The position numbers were made by a program, and so were the translations under genes. Positions 17,500 to 26,209 of a stretch of 64,000 nt of DNA are shown piece by piece. The DNA is from Gammaproteobacteria bacterium UBA5078 (GTDB lineage: Bacteria > Pseudomonadota > Gammaproteobacteria > Pseudomonadales > Pseudohongiellaceae): positions 305,118 to 369,117 of the forward strand of contig DIAM01000021.1 of assembly GCA_002416505.1 (NCBI GenBank), written 5' to 3'. Under the pieces are notes generated by a model, which was not told the DNA's origin, searched no databases, and saw nothing but the letters and a program-made list of their open reading frames with translations. Position 1 is the first letter of the stretch. Each line of letters starts with the position of its first letter.

Positions 17500-18534
17500 T
17501 CAGCGATTGCTGCGGGGCATGGGGAGGGGCTCTGAGGCGATGAACTCCAGCAGTGGAGGATAGAACTCTGCGGGCTTCTCGAAGAATGGGATGTGCCCAG
17601 CGTCGTCGATAAGCATCAACTGAGCATTGGGAATATCCGCGACTGTCTGCGCGGCCTGCTCTGGAAAGTTCGGACCGTCATCGGCACCGGCAAGGAAGAG
17701 AGTCTTCGCCTGGATATGTGGTCGGTCATACACGGTTGGGTCTTGGTAGAGCCATTGACTGTTCAGTGCACGCACGGTAGCCAAACGCGGCCATTCCGCA
17801 CTCAAGGTCCAACCATAGTTAATGTCGATATAGCGCTCATAGGCCTCATCCCAGGTCACGAAATACCGCTCTATATTGCGACGCACGGCTTCGTAGTCGC
17901 GGCCATCTCCCTCTGGCGTGTAGGACTCAAATTGTGACCATCCGTAGGCCAGCCGCGAGTCGGTCAGCGCAATCGGATTCACCAAAACCAGGTGGGACGT
18001 GAGCGCAGGGAAGGAGAATGCGAAGCGAGTCGCGATGGCTCCACCCATGGAGTGACCAATCACTACAGCCTTGTCTATTCCGAGGCTATCTAACACTGCC
18101 TTAGTATTAGTCACATGGTCATGCAGGCTATAAGGAATAATTGGCTTAGACGAGCGTCCAAAACCGATCTGGTCTGGCGCTACCACCCGGTAGCCCTCGG
18201 CAGTTAGTCGACGAATCGTCTCACCCCAATATTCGGAGTACCAGTTCATGCCGTGTAGCAATAGAACCGTCTGACCATTGGCTGGGCCGGTTGGCGCAAC
18301 ATCCATATACACCATGCGCACTGCCTGCTCATAGAGATCGAAATCCCTGTGGCTGACCGGATAGGGGTAGGGGACGTCTTCGAGATTGATACTAGTGGCC
18401 GCAAGATAGGCCGGCGCCTGACGACGCTCCTGTGCTTGCGCAAATGTGCCACTAAGCAGTAGCGTTGCACTCAATAATGAACATAGTGTGTGACGCCAAA
18501 ATTGGCCCAAATAATTAGGGTGTACCTTTCCCAT
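17500..18534 (-). CDS. Exported alpha/beta-fold hydrolase
   Basis: A 344-residue hydrolase. The start ATG at 18534 is preferred because GGAGAAC lies just upstream and the product then opens with a normal signal peptide (HTLCSLLSATLLLSGTFAQAQ). An ATG at 18579 would add 15 residues. Catalytic features are the oxyanion region LLLHGMNWYSEYW, the nucleophile elbow IGHSMGGAI with Ser, an acid in FLAGADDGPNF, and the His in DDAGHIPFFEKP. This is a complete Ser-Asp-His triad of the epoxide-hydrolase/haloperoxidase-like branch. Substrate unknown. It is monocistronic with its own terminator. Confidence 0.85.
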   Translation of the reverse strand: MGKVHPNYLGQFWRHTLCSLLSATLLLSGTFAQAQERRQAPAYLAATSINLEDVPYPYPVSHRDFDLYEQAVRMVYMDVAPTGPANGQTVLLLHGMNWYSEYWGETIRRLTAEGYRVVAPDQIGFGRSSKPIIPYSLHDHVTNTKAVLDSLGIDKAVVIGHSMGGAIATRFAFSFPALTSHLVLVNPIALTDSRLAYGWSQFESYTPEGDGRDYEAVRRNIERYFVTWDEAYERYIDINYGWTLSAEWPRLATVRALNSQWLYQDPTVYDRPHIQAKTLFLAGADDGPNFPEQAAQTVADIPNAQLMLIDDAGHIPFFEKPAEFYPPLLEFIASEPLPMPRSNR

Positions 18535-18716
18535 TCTAGTTCTCCATTTTAGGGTTTGCGGTTCTTTTGGCCGACTCAAAGAGCGCTACACACATTGCGA
18601 AGATAGGGTTTGCAATACGAGGGTGTGACGCTAGGCGTCACTATGCGAAAGGAGTCGACTTCGAAAGTAGACCGCAAGCTCTGTAGAAACTTCCCACATT
18701 GCCTGCAGCATCTTAC

Positions 18717-19628
18717 TTATACAGTTTTACTTGCTTGATAATTTTCCTTAATAAAGCGTCCTAACAACTCGAACTCCTCGTTGCGGGTGCTCGCTTTTCG
18801 CCACACCAGCCCAATCTCGCGGTAGCTTTCACTGTCTAGTGCCGTGGTCTTAATACGCGTGTTACGCAGTAGGGTGGAACCGATTGCCATCTCGGGCAGA
18901 TAGGTTACGCCAAGGTCCGCATCCACCATCTGCACGAGCGTGAGTAGGCTTGTCGCCGTGATATGGCTGACCTTGTCGGCGTTCTTGATGCTGCAGGCAG
19001 AGAGCGCGTGATCGCGCATACAATGACCGTCCTCTAACAACAGAATACTGTCCTCAGGCAGTTCACTGACCTGGTGGTCCCGCGCATCGACAAGCGTGCT
19101 CTTGGCCTGATGCGCGAGATAGAAGTGGTCACGGAATAGATTCATCTCGGTGACATTGCGCAGCTCATAGGGCAGCGCAATGAGAATGACATCGAGATCG
19201 CCATCCATCAGCCCCGCGTAGACGCGGTCGGTGAGATCCTCTTTGAGATATAGCTTCAATTCTGGATAGGACTTGCGCAATGCCGGCAGTAGTCGCGGCA
19301 ATAGGAAAGGCGCAATGGTAGGAATTACTCCGAGCTTCAACTGGCCCGACAATGGCAGCTGATTGCCCTGGGCGATGTCCACTAACTCCTCTAGATCGCG
19401 CAGTACCTGACGGGCCTGCCTCGCGATATCTCGCCCTAAGCTGGTGACGGTAACGTTTTTATTGGTGCGATCGACGAGCTGGATATTCAGCGTGTTCTCC
19501 AACTCACGAATGGCGACGCTAAACGCTGGCTGCGATACGCAACAGGTGTCCGCCGCTTTGCCAAAATGCCCTATCTGCTCCAAGGCGACGAAGTAGCGCA
19601 GTTGTTTAGTAGTTGGTAGATGATTCAT
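18717..19628 (-). CDS. oxyR: OxyR, LysR-type hydrogen peroxide sensor
   Basis: A 303-residue LysR-type regulator with an N-terminal helix-turn-helix (KAADTCCVSQPAFSVAIREL). The redox switch is recognisable: LEDGHCMRDHALSAC has Cys203 and Cys212, nine apart like Cys199 and Cys208 of E. coli OxyR, in the same local sequence. Hydrogen peroxide forms a disulfide between them and turns OxyR into an activator. Likely targets in this window are ahpC-ahpF at 60-62.2 kb, which has a matching upstream site. GGGGGAG precedes the ATG. Confidence 0.95.
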   Translation of the reverse strand: MNHLPTTKQLRYFVALEQIGHFGKAADTCCVSQPAFSVAIRELENTLNIQLVDRTNKNVTVTSLGRDIARQARQVLRDLEELVDIAQGNQLPLSGQLKLGVIPTIAPFLLPRLLPALRKSYPELKLYLKEDLTDRVYAGLMDGDLDVILIALPYELRNVTEMNLFRDHFYLAHQAKSTLVDARDHQVSELPEDSILLLEDGHCMRDHALSACSIKNADKVSHITATSLLTLVQMVDADLGVTYLPEMAIGSTLLRNTRIKTTALDSESYREIGLVWRKASTRNEEFELLGRFIKENYQASKTV

Positions 19629-19705
19629 GGGCTCCCCCGGCTCTTTAGTCCGAGCTTTGTTGTCTTCGACGAGTCTCAGGCTAATCCATTATAAATATCA
19701 CTGCA

Positions 19706-19720
19706 ATAGTTTTAATCCAT
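19706..19720. promoter_or_regulatory. Possible OxyR half-site upstream of oxyR
   Basis: ATAG, seven bases, CCAT (19706-19720) resembles the ATAG-N7-CTAT unit bound by OxyR. It lies 78-92 bp upstream of the oxyR start and could mediate autoregulation. One core base differs, and no second unit is well conserved. Confidence 0.3.
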
Positions 19721-19809
19721 TTTCTAAATCTATCGACCGCATCTAGACTGATTGCGAGTCGAATGCCCTTGGAAGCTAATTAGAGACAAGCCCTTACCGG
19801 AGCGGACCC

Positions 19810-20481
19810 ATGGTCCCTCCGGTTTTTTTTACTTTGGGCGCCGGGCGCGGTATCGTTGCCGGTCACGAAACTAGGGGCCGGCACCGGCGCAAAGCGGGAA
19901 ATCGATTGCTAGTATTGGCACTTGGGCTATTTTTGTTTATCTCTCTGCATCTATTGCGGGAATTGGGCTGGCGCAAAGCACTCATTGCCCGTTTCGGACT
20001 TGGACCCTATAAGGGCGGAGTGAGCCTTGCTGTAATCCTTAGCATTATTGTCATCGCGCTTGGCAAGGGGAATGCGTCTTTTATTCAGGTCTGGGTACCC
20101 CCCTTTAGCCTGCGCTCCATCACGCATCTGCTAATGATCTCCTCCTGCATTCTTGTGGTCGCAGGCTCTCTGCCAAACTCCTACACACGCGAATTGATCG
20201 GCCACCCCATGCTGATCGGCGTGATTGTCTGGGGCTTCGCACACCTCTTGTCCAATGGCGACCTAGCGTCGTTGCTATTATTCGGAACCATAGGGCTCTG
20301 GGCACTGTTCAAGATCTTCAGCCTAGAGTTCGGTCAAGGGAGGCGGGCCGATGTGAAGAGCGAGCGCAAGGCATCGTTGATTTGGGACGGCGCCGCAATC
20401 GTGATTGGGATGATTGCCTATATGCTGCTTTTAGTGTTTCATGGGCCGTTATTCGGGTTCGCACTAGTAGCGTTCATCTAA
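19810..20481 (+). CDS. NnrU-family integral membrane protein
   Basis: Up to 223 residues with about six membrane helices. It matches the NnrU family, known near denitrification genes in some bacteria but widespread and of unclear function: the LFISLHLLRELGWRKALIARFG opening, then GPYKGGVSLAVILSI, and SNGDLASLLLFGTIGLWALFK. The ATG at 19810 has GGAG at good spacing, but the first 32 residues are unlike the family. A TTG at 19906 would give the usual N-terminus starting with the first helix. No denitrification genes lie nearby. Confidence 0.75.
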   Translation: MVPPVFFTLGAGRGIVAGHETRGRHRRKAGNRLLVLALGLFLFISLHLLRELGWRKALIARFGLGPYKGGVSLAVILSIIVIALGKGNASFIQVWVPPFSLRSITHLLMISSCILVVAGSLPNSYTRELIGHPMLIGVIVWGFAHLLSNGDLASLLLFGTIGLWALFKIFSLEFGQGRRADVKSERKASLIWDGAAIVIGMIAYMLLLVFHGPLFGFALVAFI

Positions 20482-20506
20482 GCCGTAACCGGTTGGAGTG
20501 GTATTT

Positions 20507-20923
20507 ATGCGTAAACTTTCTGCCCTGCAAACACCGAAGTACACACTCGCCATATTGATGCTCTGTAGCCTCGCTAGCGCCGCGTCAGCAGCAGATGAGC
20601 GATGGCTAGGGGTATGGCAGGCCAAGGACACGTTATTCACCCTGCGCGTTATCGCAAGAGACGATTTCCTGCATATAGACCCAGTGCAGTCCCTCGGCTT
20701 TCAATGGCGTAATAGCCCAGGCCGCATCAACGGCGACAGCGCATTATTCAATGTGGAATATCAGGGGGTTTTAGCGACCGTGCATGTGCAACTGGGGGAG
20801 GACGGCACCGCGATCGCCAGACCCGTAAGTTGCAGGCCTGACTACCACGTCGTATGTGCCTTGGTACAAAACCAGCAGGCTTTGTTTAAGAAAGTTAGCG
20901 AGCCGACACAAAACGCCGACTAA
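20507..20923 (+). CDS. Small exported protein of unknown function
   Basis: A 138-residue protein beginning MRKLSALQTPKYTLAILMLC, with a signal peptide cleaved near SAASAAD. The ATG at 20507 is preferred over an upstream GTG because GGAG is 8 bases away. The mature part is a beta-rich domain opening with DERWLGVWQAKDTLFTLRV and contains two Cys (SCRPDYHVVCAL) that could form a disulfide in the periplasm. I do not recognise the family. It starts 26 bp after the NnrU-like gene, probably in one transcript. Confidence 0.7.
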   Translation: MRKLSALQTPKYTLAILMLCSLASAASAADERWLGVWQAKDTLFTLRVIARDDFLHIDPVQSLGFQWRNSPGRINGDSALFNVEYQGVLATVHVQLGEDGTAIARPVSCRPDYHVVCALVQNQQALFKKVSEPTQNAD

Positions 20924-20971
20924 TTTCCCGCAAAACTCTCTCTACCCTCGGCGCGCCGTTTCTCGCAATAC

Positions 20972-21559
20972 TTACTTCAATTGCGCAATCGAGTCGATCT
21001 GCTTACCGACGATGCCGTATTCGATGGCCTCAGAAACCGTCATCCAATAGTCGCGATCGGTGTCCTTCGCAACGCGCTCCAAAGATTGACCCGTCTCATC
21101 GGCGATAAGCTTGTTGATACGCGCGCGCATCTTGATGATCTGCTCTGCCTGAATCGCGATATCGGACGCACGCCCGCGCGAACCACCCGAGGGCTGGTGC
21201 ACTAGAAAGCGAGTATTAGGAAGGCTATAGCGATTCTCTTTCTTTGCCGCGAGATAAATAGTGGTCGCCGCACTGGCAACCCAGCCGGTGCCAACCACCC
21301 GCACTTCCGGCTTAATATATTTGATCATATCGTAGACTACATCCCCAGACTCAACATGACCGCCAGGCGAGCTGATATAGATAGTAATCGGTTCATCGCT
21401 ATCGGCCGACAGCGCCAGCAACTTCTCCGTCACTGAGCGGGCGATGCGCTCGTCAATATCGCCGAAGATGGTGATCGAGCGTGACTTAAAGAGTTTTTCA
21501 TCAAGGAAGCGGCCGGGCTGTGACTCTGGTTTGCTTTGTTCTGGTTTATCATTCTGCAT
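20972..21559 (-). CDS. ClpP-family serine protease (Clp protease proteolytic-subunit paralog)
   Basis: A 195-residue ClpP-like peptidase. The catalytic triad is intact: Ser96 in WVASAATTIYL, His121 in FLVHQPSGG and Asp170 in KDTDRD, with the same 25- and 49-residue spacings as E. coli ClpP. The SSPGG oxyanion loop is present. It differs from housekeeping ClpP in the nucleophile region (ASAATT in place of ASMGAF) and has an 18-residue polar N-terminus. No clpX, clpA or lon lies next to it, so it is likely a secondary ClpP paralog (ClpP2 type). It is 31 bp downstream of the RND exporter stop codon and on the same strand. Confidence 0.85.
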   Translation of the reverse strand: MQNDKPEQSKPESQPGRFLDEKLFKSRSITIFGDIDERIARSVTEKLLALSADSDEPITIYISSPGGHVESGDVVYDMIKYIKPEVRVVGTGWVASAATTIYLAAKKENRYSLPNTRFLVHQPSGGSRGRASDIAIQAEQIIKMRARINKLIADETGQSLERVAKDTDRDYWMTVSEAIEYGIVGKQIDSIAQLK

Positions 21560-21590
21560 CTTGCATCTCCGGAAAATTGAGCAGCCCCGA

Positions 21591-24101
21591 TTATAATGGG
21601 GATTTGTCTATTGAAGGTGAATCAGTTTCACCGCGACCTGCATGCGTCTCAGCACCTAGGGGACGAAATGAAATCAGTAACTGCGGCAGCAGTGTTAGCG
21701 CCCCAATAAGGGCAACCATCATCGCGATCGAGGTTAACAAGCCGAACACGATGGTAGGGATGAAATTTGACAGGACTAATATGGAGAATCCTGCCACTAC
21801 CGTCATCGTCGTAAAATACATTGCCCTTGCGATACTGTCGTGGCAGAAAAACATCGTCTCCTTATAGTTACCGAGGCGATGGAATTCGTGCTTGAAGCGA
21901 TGCATATAGTGGATGGTGTTATCGACGCCAATACCCACCGCGATCGCGGCGATGGTAATGGTCATGATATCTAATGGCACGCCCATCCAACCCATTATGC
22001 CAAGCACACCCAACGCCGCTAGGATGTTCGGTATGATGCACAGCACCGCAACCTTGATCGATCGGAACAGGAATAAGAACATGATCATGATGGCGAACAG
22101 CACCACCCCTAGCGTCATGATCTGAGACTGATACAGACTCTGCAACACATTGTTATAGAGCACCAGTATACCGGTAACCCGCACCTGCTCAGCGGAATAA
22201 CCGAACTCGTCCTGTAGGCCTTGCTTGATACCATTGATAAGCTCATTGCGATTCAAGTTCCGGTCCGACTCGATAACACGCACATTGAAGCGCACCTGGT
22301 TCTCGGCCACCGACACAAAAGGGGTCAGGACAGACGCTTTCAAGGTCTCGGGGATGCGATCATATAAGAGTGCCCAAACGAAACTGTCCACCGGCGCATT
22401 GTCGTTGAGGCGCTCCGCGAGATGAATGACCGAGCCAAAGGAGAGCACCTTGCCAGTCTGTGGGTTGTCGTTCAGGTAATCGTGAATGCGTTTGATCTCA
22501 TCCATCTTATCGCCGGTAAACCAGTAGGCGTCGTTTGGCTCGTCATCGAAACCGTCATCGAAGCCATCGTCGAAACCGTCGTCTAGTGCTGCCGAGGTAT
22601 CGGGCAGGTTCACGACCACATCCATCGACAGCGTGCCTCCGAGCTTCTCATCGAACACGGTCATGCCCTTGTAGATCTCCGTGTCTTCGCTGAAATAGTC
22701 GATGAAGCTGTTCTCTACCTTCAGTCGCAGCAATCCCATCACGCTCAGCAGCAGCAACAACGCGGCGATCCACAGCACTTTGTTACCAAGCTTGTCTGTC
22801 ACCCTAGCAAGACCAGAGGTTAGGGCCAGCGTACCCTGCTGCTCATAATTCGAATCATCCTTGCTGAACAGGCTCATCATCGCGGGGAAGAGCGTGAAGA
22901 CGACCAGCAGTGCGGTAGCTACACCCATCACCATGATCCAGCCGAAGGAGATGATCGGCGAGATGCCACTGACGAGGAGCGAGGCGAAGGCGACAATAGT
23001 TGTCATCGCAGTGAACAGACAGGGCTTCCACATCGACAATACGGCATGACGCAGCAATTTATTGTGATTGGAGAAATGGCGCGTCGCGCGCAGCTGGCGA
23101 TAGCGTACGATCAAGTGCACCGTCAAAGAGATCGTCGTGATCAGCAGCAATGACATGAAGTTGGATGACACCACCGTGACGCGCCAGTCCATCAGGCCGA
23201 GGATTCCCACGACGATAACGCCGGCGATGCCGCAACAGGCCAGAGGGAGGAAGATCCAGCGTAGACGCCTAAAAATGAAACCCAATGCGAATACGATAAA
23301 CGCGAACACGCCCAGGCTGAAGGTGGTCAGGTCATTCTGCACAAAGGTGACTAGGTCGTCGGCGATCATCGGGGCGCCGCCTAGGTAGACCGTGGCTTCG
23401 CTCTGATAGCTTGTCAGTATCGCGCGGATCTGCGCTATATCTAGGTGCCGCTGCTCGGCGGTGATCGCGCTATAGGCGTCGAACTCTTCGCTGACCTGGG
23501 CGAGTGTAGACTGCTGCTGCGCACTCAACCCCACCGTGTCACGTAGTTGCCGCAGGTCTTGCCGCGTGTCTAATAGTGAGTGATAGCGCTCATCGAGCAC
23601 GAAGCTAACCAACAGAGCCGCGGTCTCGCCGTCTGGGCTCACTATGGCATCGCTGAACACTGGGCTGGTGGTCAATTCCTGCCGCGCCGCATCGAGGTCA
23701 ATACCGGGGGTAAGCAGCGTGTCGTAATTCTCGGAGATGCTAAGCAGCTGGGTGTTTCCGAAGATCGGGACATCGAGCAAGCTATTGACGGTTTCGACGC
23801 GCTCGATCTCTAGCAATTCGCTCGTCAGACTCTGAATACGCTCGAACACTGGCTGGCTGAACAGCTCCGCCTGCGGGGTATAGGCGATGGTAACCGTGTC
23901 TCGCGCCCCATAGCGGTTATTGATCTGACGCGAATACTCGAGCTCGGCGTCCCCTTCCATGAGAAGAGAGTCGGCGGAAGCATCTAGTTTGAAGTACTGC
24001 GCGTACCACCCCATGGTGGCCGTAACGCATAGCAGTAAGAAGATCACCAGCAATGGACGCTTAAAGACCATTTGGCTATACAAACGCGAAGCTGCGAGCA
24101 T
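21591..24101 (-). CDS. RND-superfamily (MMPL/SSD-type) exporter
   Basis: An 836-residue inner-membrane protein with about 12 helices in two halves: one N-terminal helix and a five-helix bundle, then the same again. Two large periplasmic loops follow the first helix of each half. It matches the predicted RND exporters that have sterol-sensing-domain-like bundles (for example YQSQIMTLGVVLFAIMIMFL and MTITIAAIAVGIGVDNTIHY, the latter with the typical GxxxD). Such proteins move lipids or hydrophobic compounds using the proton gradient. A tandem acidic repeat (GFDD x3) lies in the second periplasmic loop. AAGGA precedes the ATG. The downstream ClpP-like gene may be co-transcribed. Confidence 0.87.
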   Translation of the reverse strand: MLAASRLYSQMVFKRPLLVIFLLLCVTATMGWYAQYFKLDASADSLLMEGDAELEYSRQINNRYGARDTVTIAYTPQAELFSQPVFERIQSLTSELLEIERVETVNSLLDVPIFGNTQLLSISENYDTLLTPGIDLDAARQELTTSPVFSDAIVSPDGETAALLVSFVLDERYHSLLDTRQDLRQLRDTVGLSAQQQSTLAQVSEEFDAYSAITAEQRHLDIAQIRAILTSYQSEATVYLGGAPMIADDLVTFVQNDLTTFSLGVFAFIVFALGFIFRRLRWIFLPLACCGIAGVIVVGILGLMDWRVTVVSSNFMSLLLITTISLTVHLIVRYRQLRATRHFSNHNKLLRHAVLSMWKPCLFTAMTTIVAFASLLVSGISPIISFGWIMVMGVATALLVVFTLFPAMMSLFSKDDSNYEQQGTLALTSGLARVTDKLGNKVLWIAALLLLLSVMGLLRLKVENSFIDYFSEDTEIYKGMTVFDEKLGGTLSMDVVVNLPDTSAALDDGFDDGFDDGFDDEPNDAYWFTGDKMDEIKRIHDYLNDNPQTGKVLSFGSVIHLAERLNDNAPVDSFVWALLYDRIPETLKASVLTPFVSVAENQVRFNVRVIESDRNLNRNELINGIKQGLQDEFGYSAEQVRVTGILVLYNNVLQSLYQSQIMTLGVVLFAIMIMFLFLFRSIKVAVLCIIPNILAALGVLGIMGWMGVPLDIMTITIAAIAVGIGVDNTIHYMHRFKHEFHRLGNYKETMFFCHDSIARAMYFTTMTVVAGFSILVLSNFIPTIVFGLLTSIAMMVALIGALTLLPQLLISFRPLGAETHAGRGETDSPSIDKSPL
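22540..22583. repeat. In-frame 12-bp tandem repeat encoding GFDD units
   Basis: About 3.5 copies of a 12-nt unit within the RND exporter gene encode DDGFDDGFDDGFDDE in a periplasmic loop. Copies differ at third codon positions, so the repeat is not recent slippage alone. The dense Asp run could bind Ca2+ or simply be a flexible linker. Confidence 0.8.
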
Positions 24102-24492
24102 AAAAATCCTTGAATTGATGGATAGCGACTAAAGCTGTAGCGGGAAGCACTCGAGCGCCGCGTATGACACCATAGCGTGCCTATTTAACGCGCCTAACTA
24201 TACCCTGTTGCCCGAATGCTTGCATCACTGGCGCTCGTGGCGATAAACATTCCCCGCCCATAGAGCAAATGCTCGAGATTTAGGCCGTTCAAACCACGAC
24301 TTTTTAAAAAAAATCTGTAAAATTAAGCACTTCGAGAACTTGCAAGCATCACAATTCGTCACAATGTTAGCCTTGCGGGCAGCACTATCTGTTGTATACA
24401 GTGGAATCTAGGTTCGAAAGAGGTTAATTTAACGACCCGCTAATAGAACGACCCTAAAACAGAGTCATTTGGATGTCGGGAGGAGTGTAGTA
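24102..24492 (+). other. Intergenic region upstream of the redoxin gene
   Basis: This 391-bp divergent region contains no gene. A possible promoter for the redoxin is TTGCGG (24373-24378), 16 bp, TATACA (24395-24400), leaving a leader of about 85 nt. The rest is A+T-rich with no clear repeat. Confidence 0.35.
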
Positions 24493-25104
24493 ATGAGTAA
24501 GATTACAGGATTTTTGCTAGCTGGTTTGCTGCTTGCAGTCTCATTTGGCGCGAGCGCGGATGATTATCTCAAGCCAATCAAGGACTTCAGCTTAGTCGAT
24601 CAAAATGGTGCTACGCACACATTAAAGGACTATGCAGACAAAGAGTACATCGTGCTTTACGTGCATGGCACCGGCTGCCCGATCGCACGCCTGTCTGTGC
24701 CCGAGTACAAGGAAATCGCCGCGACTTATAGCAGCAAGAACATAGAGTTCCTGATGCTGAACTCCTTCATCCAGGACGATATGAATCGTATCAGGAAGGA
24801 AGCAGTCGACTTCAAAATCGATTTCCCCATTTTGAAAGACGAAGACCAGACAGTGGCTTACACATTAGGGGTAGAGCGAACTGCCGAGGTGTTCATAATT
24901 GACCCGCGCACCAATGAGACTCTGTTCCGTGGTCCGATCAATGACGCACTAGGTTATGAGACCCAGCGCACTAGAGTAGATAATCACTACCTCACAGATG
25001 CGCTTGAAACGATTCTCGCCGGTGGCGTTGTCAACATGGACGATATTCCAGACTCCAAAGGCTGCTTGGTTGGCTTCTTCCACCCAGCGGTAACAAGCCT
25101 ATAA
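24493..25104 (+). CDS. Exported redoxin-domain protein
   Basis: A 203-residue protein with a Sec signal peptide (cleavage near ASADD) and a thioredoxin-fold redoxin domain: IKDFSLVDQNGATHTLKDY, then HGTGCPIARLSVPEY with a single Cys at residue 62, and VFIIDPRTNETLFRGPIND. A second Cys lies near the C-terminus in SKGCLVGFF. The CPxxR arrangement is not the CxxC of thioredoxin. It resembles the redoxin domain fused in front of cytochrome and copper monooxygenase domains at 15286-17250, as if a free-standing version. The start ATG follows AGGAG; an in-frame ATG at 24469 is less likely. Role probably periplasmic redox; partner unknown. Confidence 0.8.
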   Translation: MSKITGFLLAGLLLAVSFGASADDYLKPIKDFSLVDQNGATHTLKDYADKEYIVLYVHGTGCPIARLSVPEYKEIAATYSSKNIEFLMLNSFIQDDMNRIRKEAVDFKIDFPILKDEDQTVAYTLGVERTAEVFIIDPRTNETLFRGPINDALGYETQRTRVDNHYLTDALETILAGGVVNMDDIPDSKGCLVGFFHPAVTSL

Positions 25105-25135
25105 GTACGGCTCGAAAGAGCTAGTAGCTACAAAG

Positions 25136-25172
25136 AAAAAGGGCGTCTGCTAATGGCAGACGCCCTTTTTTT
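25136..25172. terminator. Bidirectional terminator between the redoxin gene and fpr
   Basis: The perfect 10-bp stem GGGCGTCTGC / GCAGACGCCC (25141-25165) with a 5-nt loop is flanked by A5 on the left and T7 on the right. It can stop transcription from both convergent genes. Confidence 0.92.
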
Positions 25173-25198
25173 ATGCCTCGTCACAAGGGTAAGCTAAC

Positions 25199-25969
25199 TC
25201 ACCCTACGAAAGCTCGCTCGATGACGTATTCGGCCTTGATCCCCTGCCGAGACTCTTCGAAACCCCAATCGTCCAGTATCTTGCCGATATCCTTGAGCAT
25301 CGCCGAGCTACCGCAGAGCATGAAGCGGTCATCGTCCTTATTCGGTGTTGGCAGGCCGATATCATCGAACATCTTGCCGCTCAACATCAGGTCGGTCACC
25401 CGCCCCGTGTTCACGAACTCCTCACGAGTCACCGTGGGGTAGTAAATCAATTGCTTACTGACCTCTTCGCCGAAGAACTCGTTCTTGGGTAATTCATTGG
25501 TGATCATGTCTCGATAAGCGAGGTCGATCACGCGGCGTACGCCGTGCACTAGGATTATCTTCTCGAAGCGCTCGTATACTTCTGGGTCACGAATCACGCT
25601 CATGAAAGGAGCAAGGCCAGTGCCCGTGCTCAGCAGATACAGATTTCGGCCTGGCAATAGGTGATCGGCCACTAGGGTTCCTGTCGGCTTCGCGCTAACG
25701 AAGACCTCGTCACCGATACGCACATTCTGCAGGCGCGAAGTTAAGGGCCCATCTGGAACCTTGATACTAAAGAACTCGAGCTCCTCTTCGTAATTGGCGC
25801 TAGCGATGCTGTAAGCACGCATCAAGGGGCGTCCATCCACCTCCAAGCCCACCATCACGAAATGGCCATTCTCAAAACGCAGGGATTTGTCTCGCGTCGT
25901 CGTGAAGCTAAACAAGGATTCGTTCCAGTGATGGACACTTGTGACGCTCTGTTTGGAGATTGCAGCCAT
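25199..25969 (-). CDS. fpr: Ferredoxin/flavodoxin--NADP+ reductase
   Basis: A 256-residue FNR that moves electrons between NADPH and ferredoxin or flavodoxin. It contains the FAD motif RAYSIASANYEEELEF, the NADP-binding STGTGLAPFMSVI, and the C-terminal block MLCGSSAMLKDIGKILDDWGF. It ends in ERAFVG, as in the bacterial subclass I FNR type. Length is normal. AGGAAC precedes the ATG. The divergent LysR-type gene fits the Pseudomonas arrangement in which FinR controls fpr under oxidative stress. Confidence 0.94.
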   Translation of the reverse strand: MAAISKQSVTSVHHWNESLFSFTTTRDKSLRFENGHFVMVGLEVDGRPLMRAYSIASANYEEELEFFSIKVPDGPLTSRLQNVRIGDEVFVSAKPTGTLVADHLLPGRNLYLLSTGTGLAPFMSVIRDPEVYERFEKIILVHGVRRVIDLAYRDMITNELPKNEFFGEEVSKQLIYYPTVTREEFVNTGRVTDLMLSGKMFDDIGLPTPNKDDDRFMLCGSSAMLKDIGKILDDWGFEESRQGIKAEYVIERAFVG

Positions 25970-26106
25970 GCTGTAGTTCCTGCCTCAATATCTTGGGTTA
26001 ATTCGCAATGCCAGCGACGCAAAGGAGCACCAGCTTGCGTGCATTCTAAACGCTCTATATGCTATTCGTAAAACAGATAATGAACATATACTTAATCGAT
26101 TTTGCA

Positions 26107-26135
26107 GGTATAAGATCAAACGCAATTTGTATACC
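26107..26135. promoter_or_regulatory. Inverted repeat in the fpr / LysR-regulator intergenic region
   Basis: GGTATA (26107-26112) and TATACC (26130-26135) form a perfect 6-bp inverted repeat with 17 bp between, in the 240-bp divergent region. It may be the operator of the adjacent LysR-type regulator. Confidence 0.35.
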
Positions 26136-26209
26136 GAATCGGAGCCGGACGATACAGCGGGACGCCGCGAATTTCAAGGCCGACCATGCCTTCCATCAGG
26201 AGTTTCCCC

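Noticed and set aside
22540..22583. Possible short CRISPR-like array
   Set aside because: The repeats are 12 bp, have no spacers, and stay in frame with the exporter gene.
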